From the NCBI GenBank assembly GCA_002786065.1, contig NHNY01000005.1:1116001-1180000 (forward strand): a DNA stretch of 64,000 nucleotides, in the 5' to 3' direction. The notes beneath the pieces are model-generated. The model worked only from the letters and a program-made list of their open reading frames with translations. It had not been told where the DNA came from and did no database searches. The position numbers and the translations under genes were made by a program. This document shows, piece after piece, positions 43,693-54,611 of this stretch. The DNA comes from Microcyclospora pomicola (Eukaryota > Ascomycota > Dothideomycetes > Capnodiales). Within the stretch, counting starts at the first letter, position 1, and each line of letters opens with the position of its first letter.

Positions 43693-45042
43693 AAGCTTGA
43701 ACAGCTGCCACGATCTATGCAGGTGGAACCCTTCGTCTTGGTACAGGGCTATATCGACATACGCGGACTCGGTGTATAATGTCACGTATGTGCATAGCAG
43801 CGCTTTTGACAACGACCACCGCACACTTCATTTGGCACAAACCCGTCAACAGACGTGGTCACGATCATCTCGTTCAGGTGGAGCCAGAAGCAAGGACGCT
43901 GGAACGGCTAGTGCTGTATCTCAGTAGCCATCCAGGGCTCCAGCATGCATCACCGAGCCGGGTCATCATTACTGCACCACAGAACTGTGGACACGCAACG
44001 TCATTCTCGGGGTGGAGAGAAAGATGGAAGTGGATTGTCTAGCTTCGACGATGCTGCCTTAGTGCCCGAGCAAAAACAGGTCAAGAGTCTGCAGAGTACG
44101 CACAGTCCATGCCCTTCGATGGAATCAGTCAAGTTCGCGCGAGTGTGCCTACCTTCACAAGCGCGGAGGTCAGCAACCAGCTCAGGGAACTGACTTCTTC
44201 AGATCCAGCAGTGAGAGATCTTCGGGTTGTACTATCAAGATCTTAACGCTATCACAGAAGAATGACACTATACATATACCACCAAGGATGCATCGTTTGA
44301 CCGATCTCGATAGGCCCTCGAGCTCCACTCGAATGTGAGTGGAGCCTCATGACCTAGATGAACCGCCTTGTGGCTACCTGTATTCTCACATCTTCTACTA
44401 CGACTAGTGATCTTGTCGGGGGAAAGGGCATTTTTATATCTTCATATGCTCGCTTTCAAAGGAAGTCAACTCATACCTGCTGGGCAAAAGTGTTCTTATG
44501 GGCGCTAAGGAGCTCGTCATAAGGATTGACAGTAGGTAGTTACCTACCTACTGTAGGAGTGCCTGACTACTCACGCTACTCTAGTGCTTCGGCCATTTTC
44601 ATCCCCGAGGGGCCGCCCGTCGGCCCGTCTTAACTCCATCTAGACCTCACTCACCTTATCATCTCACCAACCCGAAGCACATGTAACAACAGCATGCCCG
44701 TCCAATTGCAAAACGCCAAGCGCAAGATGGTGATGATACCATCTGTACGAAGCCTTGCTAATCAGCGTCACACTGACCGGTCTTTCGTGTATGGCCACTC
44801 AAGTCGACTGAGATACGGACAAGCCACGAACAACGAGCATGGCATGCTTACCGGAATTACTGTGCAAGGCTGTGAAAACCAGGCAACTTGGATGATTTGA
44901 GCCGTAGAGTACATCTCGGAGATCGCTCCCGATTGGGGAGCTTCTTGTCTCTGTGAGTGTAAGCTGCGACTCTCTTTCTCCCCCCTCGCCTTTCCGTTGT
45001 CTCCTCTCACTTCATGAACGCTCAAGCAATGTATTTGCCGTA
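43693..45042. other. Intergenic upstream of the patatin/GTPase gene
   Basis: 1.35 kb without a supported gene. It contains a perfect 11-bp-arm inverted repeat at 44529-44554. A 68-codon frame starting at 44694 has no family signal. Confidence 0.45.
44529..44554. repeat. Perfect inverted repeat, 11-bp arms, 4-nt loop
   Basis: ACAGTAGGTAG and its exact reverse complement CTACCTACTGT are separated by TTAC. It lies about 490 bp upstream of the start codon of the multidomain patatin gene. The TAGGTA/TACCTA units look like binding half-sites, or it may form a hairpin. Confidence 0.6.
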
Positions 45043-48000
45043 ATGTCTGGCTGGCACTATCCTTGGCTCGTAGACAGCGTTGACTTCCCCCACTTCGAAA
45101 TCCCTCCTTTACAGGATCCCACGTTGGACGCGCGGCCAAACAGCGCCCAAAGCAACGAAGAACCCGCAGCACCGGCGAATAGAGACCGGAGCCACAGTAG
45201 ACCGGCCTCTGCGAATGTACCCCACCTGGAGCAGAGCACTGCACAGGCCGCATCGAATGCTGAAAGCGCGTCCTCAGTTCATTTGTCAAGTCAAGATCTT
45301 GGGTCTCAAGCTGTGCAGCGCGGCGCCAAGCATAAAGACACGCCGCCACCTCTGCGAGTGACCAAGCCGGTGCTTTTACAGAAAGATGCAGGTGCCGAGG
45401 AATTACCTACATTACCAGTCAACGCACCGCCAAGATATGAACCTGTCGAGCAGTCCCTTCCAGACGACACAGCGTCTACTGACCGCGACCGAAGCACAAC
45501 AGATGGAGAATATGACGTAGATTTGCGCGTGGCCATCGAACTGTCAAAGCAGACAGCTCACCAAGAGGCAGTCTGGCGAGGAGATCACCAGGACAAGTAC
45601 AAAGAGCTGGCGTCAGGAACCAGCCTCGGCTCAACGATCAATGCTGATCGATCTAGCAACGCTAGGGATGATGCAGACTCTCCGTCTGAATTAGAAGCTC
45701 CCCAACCCGGTGGTCTTGAGCCACGAACAGAACATGAGCAGCTGCGGCGTGATCACGACGAGGTACAAGCTCCACCAGAGTCTGAAGACGCAATACTTCC
45801 AAGCCTGAACACAGCGTCGACTTCGTTTCCTAAACTGGAAAGTCTCGGTCTGACTACAACTTCCTCCAGCCCATCCGTGCCGAACTCAAACGATCATCGT
45901 CATCATCTGGCAATGGACCGAGACGTCACATCACCACAACCTTCTCTACTTGTTCCAGAGCAGAACAGAGGAAGGGGTTCCTCAGTGTCAAGCGCAAGGC
46001 TGACCATTCGCGAGAGTTCGAGGTCCTTCGCTTCTTCGTCATCCCCGGAGCTTTCACGATGTTGCGGTGATTGTGAAAAGATTTCGTTCTCGTGCTCCTA
46101 TTGCAATGTATGTCGGATGGATTTCTGCGACCGTTGCTGGAGCACACAGCCAGCTCACCGAAAGAAGTCTGGGCCAATTCCGCACGAAAAAACAGAGCAC
46201 AGCGTTGCCAAGAAGGTCCAAGATGTGCTCACTCCGGAGCTGACTGATGATGATCGAGAAAAACTCCACATTGCTGATATCGACACAACGTGGTTCGGAG
46301 TCTTTCGCGGGGAGAACGAGTTCCCACTGTTCAGAGATTATGGACGCTACGCAGAGCTCATTGCAGCCCTGAAAGACCATAGACCTGACGGCACGCCGAC
46401 CCTTTCTGCAACTTCAGATCAAAGTGAAACTCTGTACCCGAGCTTGATATCCTTCGTCGGACAAACAGGGGCTGGGAAGTCGACTTTGATCAAATTGCTC
46501 ATTGACCTCAAACGTGGCGATGATGAGGCGAAACGCTTCCCAACACCGGTGGTTGGTGCAGCTGGACGTAATATGTCTACTTCAGAGGACGTGCATCTTT
46601 ATCTGGATCCTGACACATCTGAATCACAAGCACCTTTGATGTTCGCCGACTGCGAAGGCCTGGAAGGTGGCGAAAGGGACCCTGCTGGTGCCAGGCTCAA
46701 AATGAAGCTGTTGGAGAAGGAGAGCAGGCCATCAGCAGCGTCCGGAAATCGACGGCACAGGCCGCATCTGAAGCATATCTCTGAACGCGAGCTTATCTGG
46801 GCAACTACTGCTAAAACGCGAACGCGCGAATATGCGGTTGCACAGCTCTATCCTCGAATGCTTTACACCTTCTCCGATGTAATCGTCTTCGTGCTGAAGA
46901 ACTCTCGGACGATCGAAGGAGTGCTCGAGCGACTGGTCACTTGGGCAGCTGCGGCGCTCGAGAACTCCTCGAATCAACCCGTACTACCCCATGCAATCAT
47001 CGCACTCAATGCCAGTGAAAACAATATCCCGGCTGAGCTTTGGAACGTCGAGGTTGCAACCACATCACTCATGGCTGAGTTGTCTTCGACCGTCTATCAG
47101 AATGCTACTTTCAAGAAGTGGGCTGAGTTCTGGCGAGACCGTGATCGTAAGATTGACACCGTGGAGCAGCTCATATTGTCCTACTACAGCTCGATCAAAG
47201 TCGTTCACATTCCAGCCGATGGTCGTCCGAATCTGATCAGAGGTCAAGTCCTAGAGCTTTCGGATATGATCAAACGGGCCAGTAGGAGGGCAAGCGAGAG
47301 AAAGATTGAGCTTCGCATGCTATTGGACGCGGACGAGTTCCAACCTTATCTCCAATTCGCGTTTGATCACTTTGCCGAAGATTTGAACATACCTTTCGAC
47401 TTTGTCCAAGCCTCGTTCGCAAATAGCCCCATACCAAATGACATGGGAGGCAATATACTCAAATTGGCCCTTCGAGTCATGGACAGCTGGGTTGATCGAG
47501 CAGAAGGTGAGGACATCTTTCGGGAGTTGAGTGTCATCGTTGCCTCGTGTATCATGCTTGATGCTGCTCGTCACAAGATACGCGGGACTGATGAACAAGT
47601 TTTTCCGAATTACATCCAGCATCTTGATAATGCTCTCGAGAATTTTTGCGATCGCCACTGGCCTTGCGAATTTGAGGGGCCGAAGGGAGGTCGCTGCGGG
47701 AATGTGCGGAGCGGTCATGCTAAGGGCCACCAGTTGAGATCAGGCCAATTACTTGCTGCTGGTCCCTACCAGTCGAATTTCTCATTCGACAGCCATAGCG
47801 AAGAATTTCGGCAAGAAACGTACAGGGCACTTCAAGCACTACGCAAGCGGACTCGAGCTCGTACGACTCTCGACCACGACGAAATTTCTGAAGAACAAGC
47901 GGTTGCAGAAATTCACAGTGAGCTCGTCCTGCCAAAGTTTTTCGAGCATACATCGAGAGGCGACGCAACCGCGTTCATGAATCACCCCGTGTGCTTTTGC

Positions 48001-50555
48001 TGTTTGTTCGAAGTGTCCGAGCATTCTTTACCTTGCGGGCATATTATATGTACCGGCTGCCTGCAGACCTTTGGAAAGACCATGGCGAGGGGCCAACAAG
48101 TTTCGATCGCAAGATGTCCCATGGTCAAGAAAGACAGACACTTCAAAACGGCCTGGACCGTGTATCTCAAACCCCGGAGCTGCGGCGTACGCGTCCTGAC
48201 ACTCGATGGGGGCGGCGTGAGGGGTATTGTAGAACTTGAGATCTTGAAACAACTTGTGAAGGTACTGGGTGAGGGTTTTGATATAAGAAATTTCTTCGAT
48301 TTGATTGTTGGGACAAGCACAGGTGGCATAATTGCGTTGGGACTCACCGCGTCCAATTGGTACGTACTGCTTGCCTGGATATCAAAGCTGACATACGCCT
48401 GACGCTTTTTTACTGAAACCTTCCATTATTCTGCAGGACCCTGGAGGAATGTATCGATGAATTCGAAAAGCTCTGTCGGAAAGCTTTCACTCTTCGTAAA
48501 GGCATGAATGTGCCTGGTTTAAGCTGGATTGTTTCGAACTATAATCACTCGATGTACGAGACACAACCTTTGCAGGAAGCACTTCTAGAAGCGTTTGGCG
48601 ACCAGCAACATTTGTTTGGCGGTAGGCGAGACGACAATGGCGCCACACTACTCAAAGTCGCCGTGACAGCAACGTCTAGCTCAGGCACTCCCTTTTTGCT
48701 GGCGAACTATAATCGATTTTGTCCAGAAAAATTGTCATATCATTTCCAGCGACCTGAAAAGATCCAAAGCGAGTTGAAAACCTGGGAAGCGGCACGAGCA
48801 ACATCTGCAGCGCCTGTTTATTTCAAGCCCTTCGTGCATGAGCCTTCGAAGCAGGTGTACTCTGATGGTGGAATCTACCACAATAACCCAATCAACATTG
48901 CAGATCGCGAGCGAAAGCTTTTGTGGCCGCTGCAACAAGCGGACGAGCCAGATGTCGTTGTATCGCTTGGCACCGGGTGCTGCGAGAAGGCAAAAACGAA
49001 GCCTGTACCAAAGTATACCCCACGGGGAATCGTTTCGAATGGTATGCTGAGACTACGCTCTGACTCGTGCAAACACTGACCCCTGAGCAGTCTCATATCT
49101 TACCAGGTTGGCGCAAGACCATGTACATATGTCTCTGGACTCCGAAAAAACGTGGCGCGACTTTCTCACTGTCCGAAATCCGAACGCGACAGACAAGGGA
49201 AGATATGTGCGAATTAGTCCGGAGTTTCAGGATCACCCTCCAAAACTCGATGACGTTGGCCAACTGTCAATATTGCAGAAGACTACAAGGCTCATAGTAG
49301 GTGAAGGTACCCAAATAAAAAACCTAGCTCGACGTCTAGTTGCAACTTGTTTCTACTTTGATGCTGTCGGCGGTACTAAAAGGGGTGTCTACGAGGACAG
49401 CTTCGAAGTGTCTGGTAAGTCAAGCAGACATTCTTCTTGGCCCAATACTGAAGCTGTGTCAGGATTCTTCCACTGCCGTCTGCGACCAGGCTTCGACATT
49501 GCTAAACTCGGTCACTTCATCAAGAAAAATGCCGAGGCAGGGCACCCTGCTCATTTCCTCATCGGTGAACAAGGGAATGATATCGAAACCTTCCAACAAC
49601 TCCTCCTGGATTCCCCCATCATCGATCGCATGATTCGGGACCATCAATTCAGAATGGACAAGGGCATCAACATTCGATATCACAATAAAACGTCCCGTAT
49701 ACACATTTCACTCTGCTTCACCCGCGACCAGATTTATCCAATCTCCGGCTTCCCCAGATGTCTCCATACGGATCAACGCACTCTACCAAGTAAGCCTTTG
49801 TACGCTGTAAGCGAGACGTAGAACATGAAGGACTGACTGCGTCATAGCAAATCGCCATACATTCACCGTGAAAGACTCGGTGCGATGGGCCAGCAGAACG
49901 CAGAGCCAGCAACGACGTCGTTATGACTGGAAGGCTCCAAATGTACCACCACCTCCGGAGAAGGATGATGTCATCGCACGGTACTCCGATGATAATCACA
50001 TACTAGGAAATGCTACATCCGATGAGCTTCTATACCTTCGGCCAGCAGAACCTACACTAGAGACGAACATGGCTGATGTGGCTACAAGGAGCTCAAGTCC
50101 AGGTTTAGGCGCGGAAGAGCTCTCTTCGATCGGGAGAAGTCCAGTAGAGCTTGATTCAAGTCCAATAACACAGAGTCATGCTGCGGTGGGGCGTCGCACG
50201 CATGAGACACAGTTGGGTCGCTATTTTGTGGCTCGAGACAACGGGCATGCAAAAGCTGGGGGTCTGGATCTGGTCAAAGGCGATCTCATCACGATCAGTG
50301 AAATGTGCTACTCAGGTAAGTAAGAGCAATGCAAGTCTTTTAGTTCAACACTGACTCGGAATCCTAGGATGGTGGTTTGGCTCCACAGATGAAGGACGCG
50401 GGGGTTGGGTACTTCCGGAATGGCTAGTCCCTGCCGACCCCCAGGCATATTGGGGATTTCGCAGCCCCGAGTTATCAGCAGAGTACAGTCCGTCGGAGCT
50501 CCCCACAACGCGGCCGTCAACGAGGCGAGGCGACAGAGTCGGTCGCGACCGATGA
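45043..50555 (+). CDS. Multidomain UIM / zinc-finger / GBP-like GTPase / RING / patatin / SH3 protein
   Basis: Six exons: 45043-48359, 48437-49041, 49091-49414, 49463-49789, 49848-50315 and 50368-50555; 1742 residues. Order: disordered head with a ubiquitin-interacting-motif match (acidic 156-160, then L161, A164, S168). A Cys-rich finger (C340-H372: SCSYCNVCRMDFCDRC). A P-loop GTPase with G1 GQTGAGKST (473-481) and G3 DCEGL (536-540), the D-x-E-G form seen in guanylate-binding proteins. A small C-C-H-H motif (875-896). A RING-like cluster (C984, C987, C998, H1000, C1003, C1006, C1025). Then patatin with oxyanion loop DGGGVRG (1055-1061), nucleophile Ser1092 in GTSTG and Asp1249 in DGG. Last, an SH3-like domain (about 1648-1700: RYFVARDN...GDLITI...WWFG...GGWVLPEWL). 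The catalytic dyad is intact, so phospholipase activity is likely. An immune or self/non-self role is inferred only from the combination of parts. Confidence 0.85.
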
Positions 50556-50573
50556 TCGATAGGGTCTTCCAAT

Positions 50574-52045
50574 CTAGCGGGACCAACGCGGCTGAACAAT
50601 GCAGAGGCCAACAACAAAGCCAATGAGAGGGATGGTAATACCCAGATACACCCCAAAGAGGTTACCTCCAGAGAGGAACTGGAATTCCTGGATGTTGAGA
50701 ACAGACTGGCAAAGGGTTAGTTATGGGTAGATTGTGGAGATCCGCCTGATCTCACCGCAACGAGGCCAGCAGGCAGGAAGACCGAGCCCAGCAGAGCGAT
50801 AAATTTCATGTCCGCAGAGTCGCGTTGTGTCGCCCTTGCCACGGACAACTGGATTTGGCTGTCGCGGAGACCAATCACGTTATATAGCTGTTGACATTAA
50901 TGCTGGTGAGTCAAGGGTCTGGGAATCTTGTTCACATACCATGTCTGAAACATTGCCGATTCTCGCGATATGATCCATATCTCTAGCCTTGAGACTCTCA
51001 AGCTGGCGCCAGGTCAGTGCTGTCCACTCCTTAAGCTCTGAGTGGACTTGTGCAAATTTGGCATCCGGCCACGACGTCAAGATCATGTCACAATATTCAA
51101 GACCGGCCTCTATGGTGGAGTGATAGCTTTGCCAGAAGTGGTATCGACCATCTCTACTGGTCTGCGCCGATCTGCAATCCTGTAGGAGCTCGAATAGCCG
51201 ATCTATGCTGCTTGTTTGGTCGGCCCAACGCTGTAGGAGATGCGGATCTCCATCACCAGCTTGTGACGCTCTGCGATTGATCTCCAGCGTAGATTCTTCA
51301 AGAATCCGCATCTTCTCCTTAATGGCATGCCGGCGCTCCACACCCGCCCGCAGAGACTCTGCGAACATGATGCACGGGATGAGCATGGGATGGAGAGCGA
51401 AGTCCTGCAATGTACTCAATTGGTCAAGAAGACATTGCGAATTGACTCGCTTATCCACGCTCCAGAACGCAGACGTAGTCTTGGTCGATACCTTGTGAGA
51501 TAATGCCAGGGACCAGTGGCCTTGCTTCGTCTGTGTTTGGGCGACTAGATCAAAACTACAGGGCTTTTGGTCTTGATCGTAGAACACCGTAGAGTTTACG
51601 GACGCTGGCGAGCCATCGGCGATCTGTAAATATGCAAAAGGCAGTCCCAAACTGTCAAAGACACTACACAAAGTTCTGCCGTCCTTAAAAGGGAGTATGT
51701 CAGGACGTCCACTGATATGTGGTGGACGGCTTCGATGGCATATGCATCGTAGCACGCCAGTTATGCTTCCTTCAGTATGTCCTTTGGGGCTAATCGCATG
51801 TAAACCGTCGGGCGTGAACGATTCTGGCAATACGTTTTTCTCCGTAATGTCTGTATCTATGTGCTTCACGTAATTACTGGGTAGATTCTGGCAGATGTTA
51901 GTCCTCAGCGACTCGATTTCACGTAGCATTAGATGCTTCCACGCACGTCATGATTCTCTATCAGATGGTACTCGGCCTTGATGTCTGCGAAACGGCCTTC
52001 TCGTTCAGCTTCCCTCAACTTCGCTTCACCTAGAAGTCGTATCAT
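50574..52045 (-). CDS. CorA-like fungal membrane protein
   Basis: Four exons: 51947-52045, 50940-51887, 50756-50887 and 50574-50705, introns 59, 52 and 50 bp, 436 residues. The long soluble N-terminal part contains KAEYHLIENHD-NLPSNYVKHIDTD..., then a helical arm (ERRHAIKEKMRILEESTLEIN...DRLFELLQDC...DMLYNVIGLRDSQIQLSVARATQRDSADMKFIALLGSVFLPAGLVA). The end has two membrane segments (the IALLGSVFLPAGLVA helix and FGVYLGITIPLIGFVVGLCIV). This is the layout of the fungal CorA-like family, related to Mg2+ channels; the classical GMN motif is not seen, so ion transport is uncertain. The ATG at 51929 lies inside the first intron (GTGCGT...GGACTAAC...TGCCAG) and is not the start. The stop is 18 bp from the stop of the convergent patatin gene. 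Confidence 0.75.
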
Positions 52046-52754
52046 GATTCACAAAGGACGTGCCTGCACCAGTGCTTGGTTGCCTTTGGCGGTATCGACA
52101 GCACGAGCTCAGAAGTCGGAGGAAGTTGAGCTTAGCTACTCGACGCTTTTACACATAGATCTCCGCCGTATCGTGGAGGGAGCTGCACCCATGTCTTGAC
52201 CTTTGCTGCGCCCGTTTCTCGGAGGCGAACGCAGCCTCGTCGATGAAGGACGGCTTAGCAATGCGCAGCCCATCTTGAAGTACATAATAGAGCGTCCGAT
52301 CACATGTTCTCTTATACTGCTGTGTGGTTCAGCTGAGCCTCACCAGCACTATTCGCGATGTTGGGCACTTGTTTGTGATGTGAACTCGCCCATGTACCTA
52401 CATGTAGTTCAGCATTCCATCTTTTGCGTATGCATTTCGCTGGCATATCATTGCACGCAAGCGCTCACACTCTTTGTGCGCTGGCAGATATGCGTTTACT
52501 GCTTTTCAGCTTCCCTCGTTCAGCGCTCAAATCATGCAGATCACGCAAACTTTATGTAGGAAGAACGATGTACGAGCTCTTTTGCATGATAAATGTAGTT
52601 CTGGAGGCATAGCTCAGCATGCCGACGTCCGATTTTCGGACCTGAAGTGACGTCCCCGCGACACGCTTAGCAGAGCTACATTACATACTCCTCTGCACCG
52701 ACGTCCAGTATTGAGACTCCTCCGGCTCAATCGTCTCATACTGTCGTCCGTTGC
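52046..52754. other. Intergenic, divergent promoter region
   Basis: Between the starts of the CorA-like and CTP1 genes. No feature was recognised. Confidence 0.45.
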
Positions 52755-53681
52755 ATGATGGCGAGTACAACCACTGTTCCCAACATTGGGACCCAGATCC
52801 CCGCTACGAAGAAGAAAGAGAAGCCTTCGCCTTTCCGCTCAATCATTGCTGGTAGCACTGCCGGCGCAGTCGAGATTGCCATTACATATCCCGCCGAATT
52901 CGCCAAAACCCGAACGCAGCTCAATCAACGACTGGCCGCCGGGCAGAAGCTTCCCTGGCCTCCGTTCGGCGCGCAATGGTATGCCGGCTGCACCACCCTC
53001 ATCATAGGCAATAGCATCAAAGCCGGCGTGCGATTCGTGGCCTTTGATCAGTACAAGCAGATGCTTGGGAACGAGGATGGTACGATATCGGGACCGATGA
53101 CTGTGGTGTCAGGGTTCCTCGCTGGCGCGACGGAGTCTCTGCTGGCTGTGACACCATTCGAAAGCATCAAGACACAACTCATCGATGATCGGAAGAAGGC
53201 GGTCCCAAGGATGAATGGCTTTCTTCAAGGTTCGGCATTGATCTTCCGGGAACAAGGAATCAGAGGGTTCTTTAAAGGCTTCGTACCCACGACAGCAAGA
53301 CAAGCGGCGAACAGTGCTGTGCGGTTCAGCTCATATACGTCACTGAAGCAAGCTGCGCAGTCTTACGTGGCGCCAGGCGAGAAATTAGGAACCGCGGCAA
53401 CCTTTGCGATTGGAGGTGTCGCAGGTATCATCACCGTCTATGCGACTCAGCCAATCGATACCGTCAAGACACGCATGCAGAGCCTGGATTCTAAAGGATT
53501 GTACAAGAACTCTGTGGACTGCGGTATGAAGATCATCAGAAATGAAGGTTTCCTGACACTCTGGAGTGGAGCTCTGCCCAGATTGGGCAGGCTGGTGTTC
53601 AGTGGTGGTATCGTTTTCACCATGTACGAGAAAACTATGGAGGTATTGGAAAGTCTTGACCCGGAGAAAAAGTACATATGA
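52755..53681 (+). CDS. CTP1: Mitochondrial tricarboxylate (citrate) carrier
   Basis: Inner-membrane carrier exchanging citrate or isocitrate for malate. It exports acetyl units for cytosolic lipid synthesis. Single exon, 308 residues (two adjacent ATGs; either may start). It has three carrier repeats with the signatures YPAEFAKTR (residues about 47-55), TPFESIKTQ (about 134-142) and QPIDTVKTR (about 233-241), and six membrane segments. The first repeat's SIIAGSTAGAVEIAITYPAEFAKT and the GVRFVAFDQYKQML block are specific to the citrate carrier group. Confidence 0.92.
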   Translation: MMASTTTVPNIGTQIPATKKKEKPSPFRSIIAGSTAGAVEIAITYPAEFAKTRTQLNQRLAAGQKLPWPPFGAQWYAGCTTLIIGNSIKAGVRFVAFDQYKQMLGNEDGTISGPMTVVSGFLAGATESLLAVTPFESIKTQLIDDRKKAVPRMNGFLQGSALIFREQGIRGFFKGFVPTTARQAANSAVRFSSYTSLKQAAQSYVAPGEKLGTAATFAIGGVAGIITVYATQPIDTVKTRMQSLDSKGLYKNSVDCGMKIIRNEGFLTLWSGALPRLGRLVFSGGIVFTMYEKTMEVLESLDPEKKYI

Positions 53682-54611
53682 GGCTGCATCGTGGCAGCAA
53701 TCGAAAGGAGGCAGTGCAAACCTATTCTCTCACCTGGCTGGATCGAGGGGAGTGGCTTTGCATACTGCAGAATTCAAGCATGGTAATGGCGTTGGAAAGC
53801 TCAATTGTCATAGCACCAGGCAGAAACGACCGAGACATATACGACACGACTACTGGAAGCATAGCCATTATCATAGGCTCTTCATTGACGGCAGAGTCGA
53901 GATGTCAGTCCTGGCATACACAGAATGGCCATTGAGCAGAGAGTTCCTCCACCCGTGAGGAAGTGTATTGCGCAGGAAACGAGATTGAGAGAACGAAGTC
54001 GAAGAGCACTGACGACTTGCTTTAATGCCTGTCGCATTCTATGGTACATAGGCTAATGTATATTGCCTTAGACATAGCCACAACTCTGATGATAGATTTC
54101 GTGTCTGCCATGACCTCGAATTGAAACAGCAGTAGTATCGTGCTCGGCATCCGAGGCAATATGTACTGTCGTTCGATTGATGCATGAGCTGAGCTCCGGA
54201 GCCGGACGAGCTAGGAGTGCATGTGCAACGGCACTACTGCGCTTCAGTTCGGATACGCAGAACAAGCAACGATCAGCAGCACCGAAGGCGAAGGGTGATT
54301 ATGAACAGAATCAGCCGTTCTTATGTGTGCAAGAAGAGGTGGACCGAGGAAACCTTGTGATCTGAGCATTAATGGCCAGCACTGACTACATATATACCTG
54401 AGAGAGGTATTGTTCTACAATTCGGCTTACTCAGCAATTGTCGAAGCACTGCCGGCCAACGGACCGTACCGGTAGCGCATCTATCATGTGAGGGCGGACT
54501 TGTGCATCATCAACCGTGCGTCAGAAAGCGCGACTACTCCGTCTTCAATCATTAAATATAATTCCCAAAATCTCTCCTTATCCCAAGAATCCCCATCCCA
54601 TCATCGACATC
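53682..54611. other. Intergenic
   Basis: Between CTP1 and MAM33. A TATA-like ATATATACC near 54389 could serve MAM33; no coding signal was seen. Confidence 0.4.

Noticed and set aside
44694-44900. 68-codon frame upstream of the patatin gene
   Set aside because: No family signal; more likely leader or promoter sequence.
44953-45042. Thirty-codon upstream extension of the patatin protein starting with GTG
   Set aside because: No ATG; the first ATG is at 45043 and the extension lacks conservation signals.
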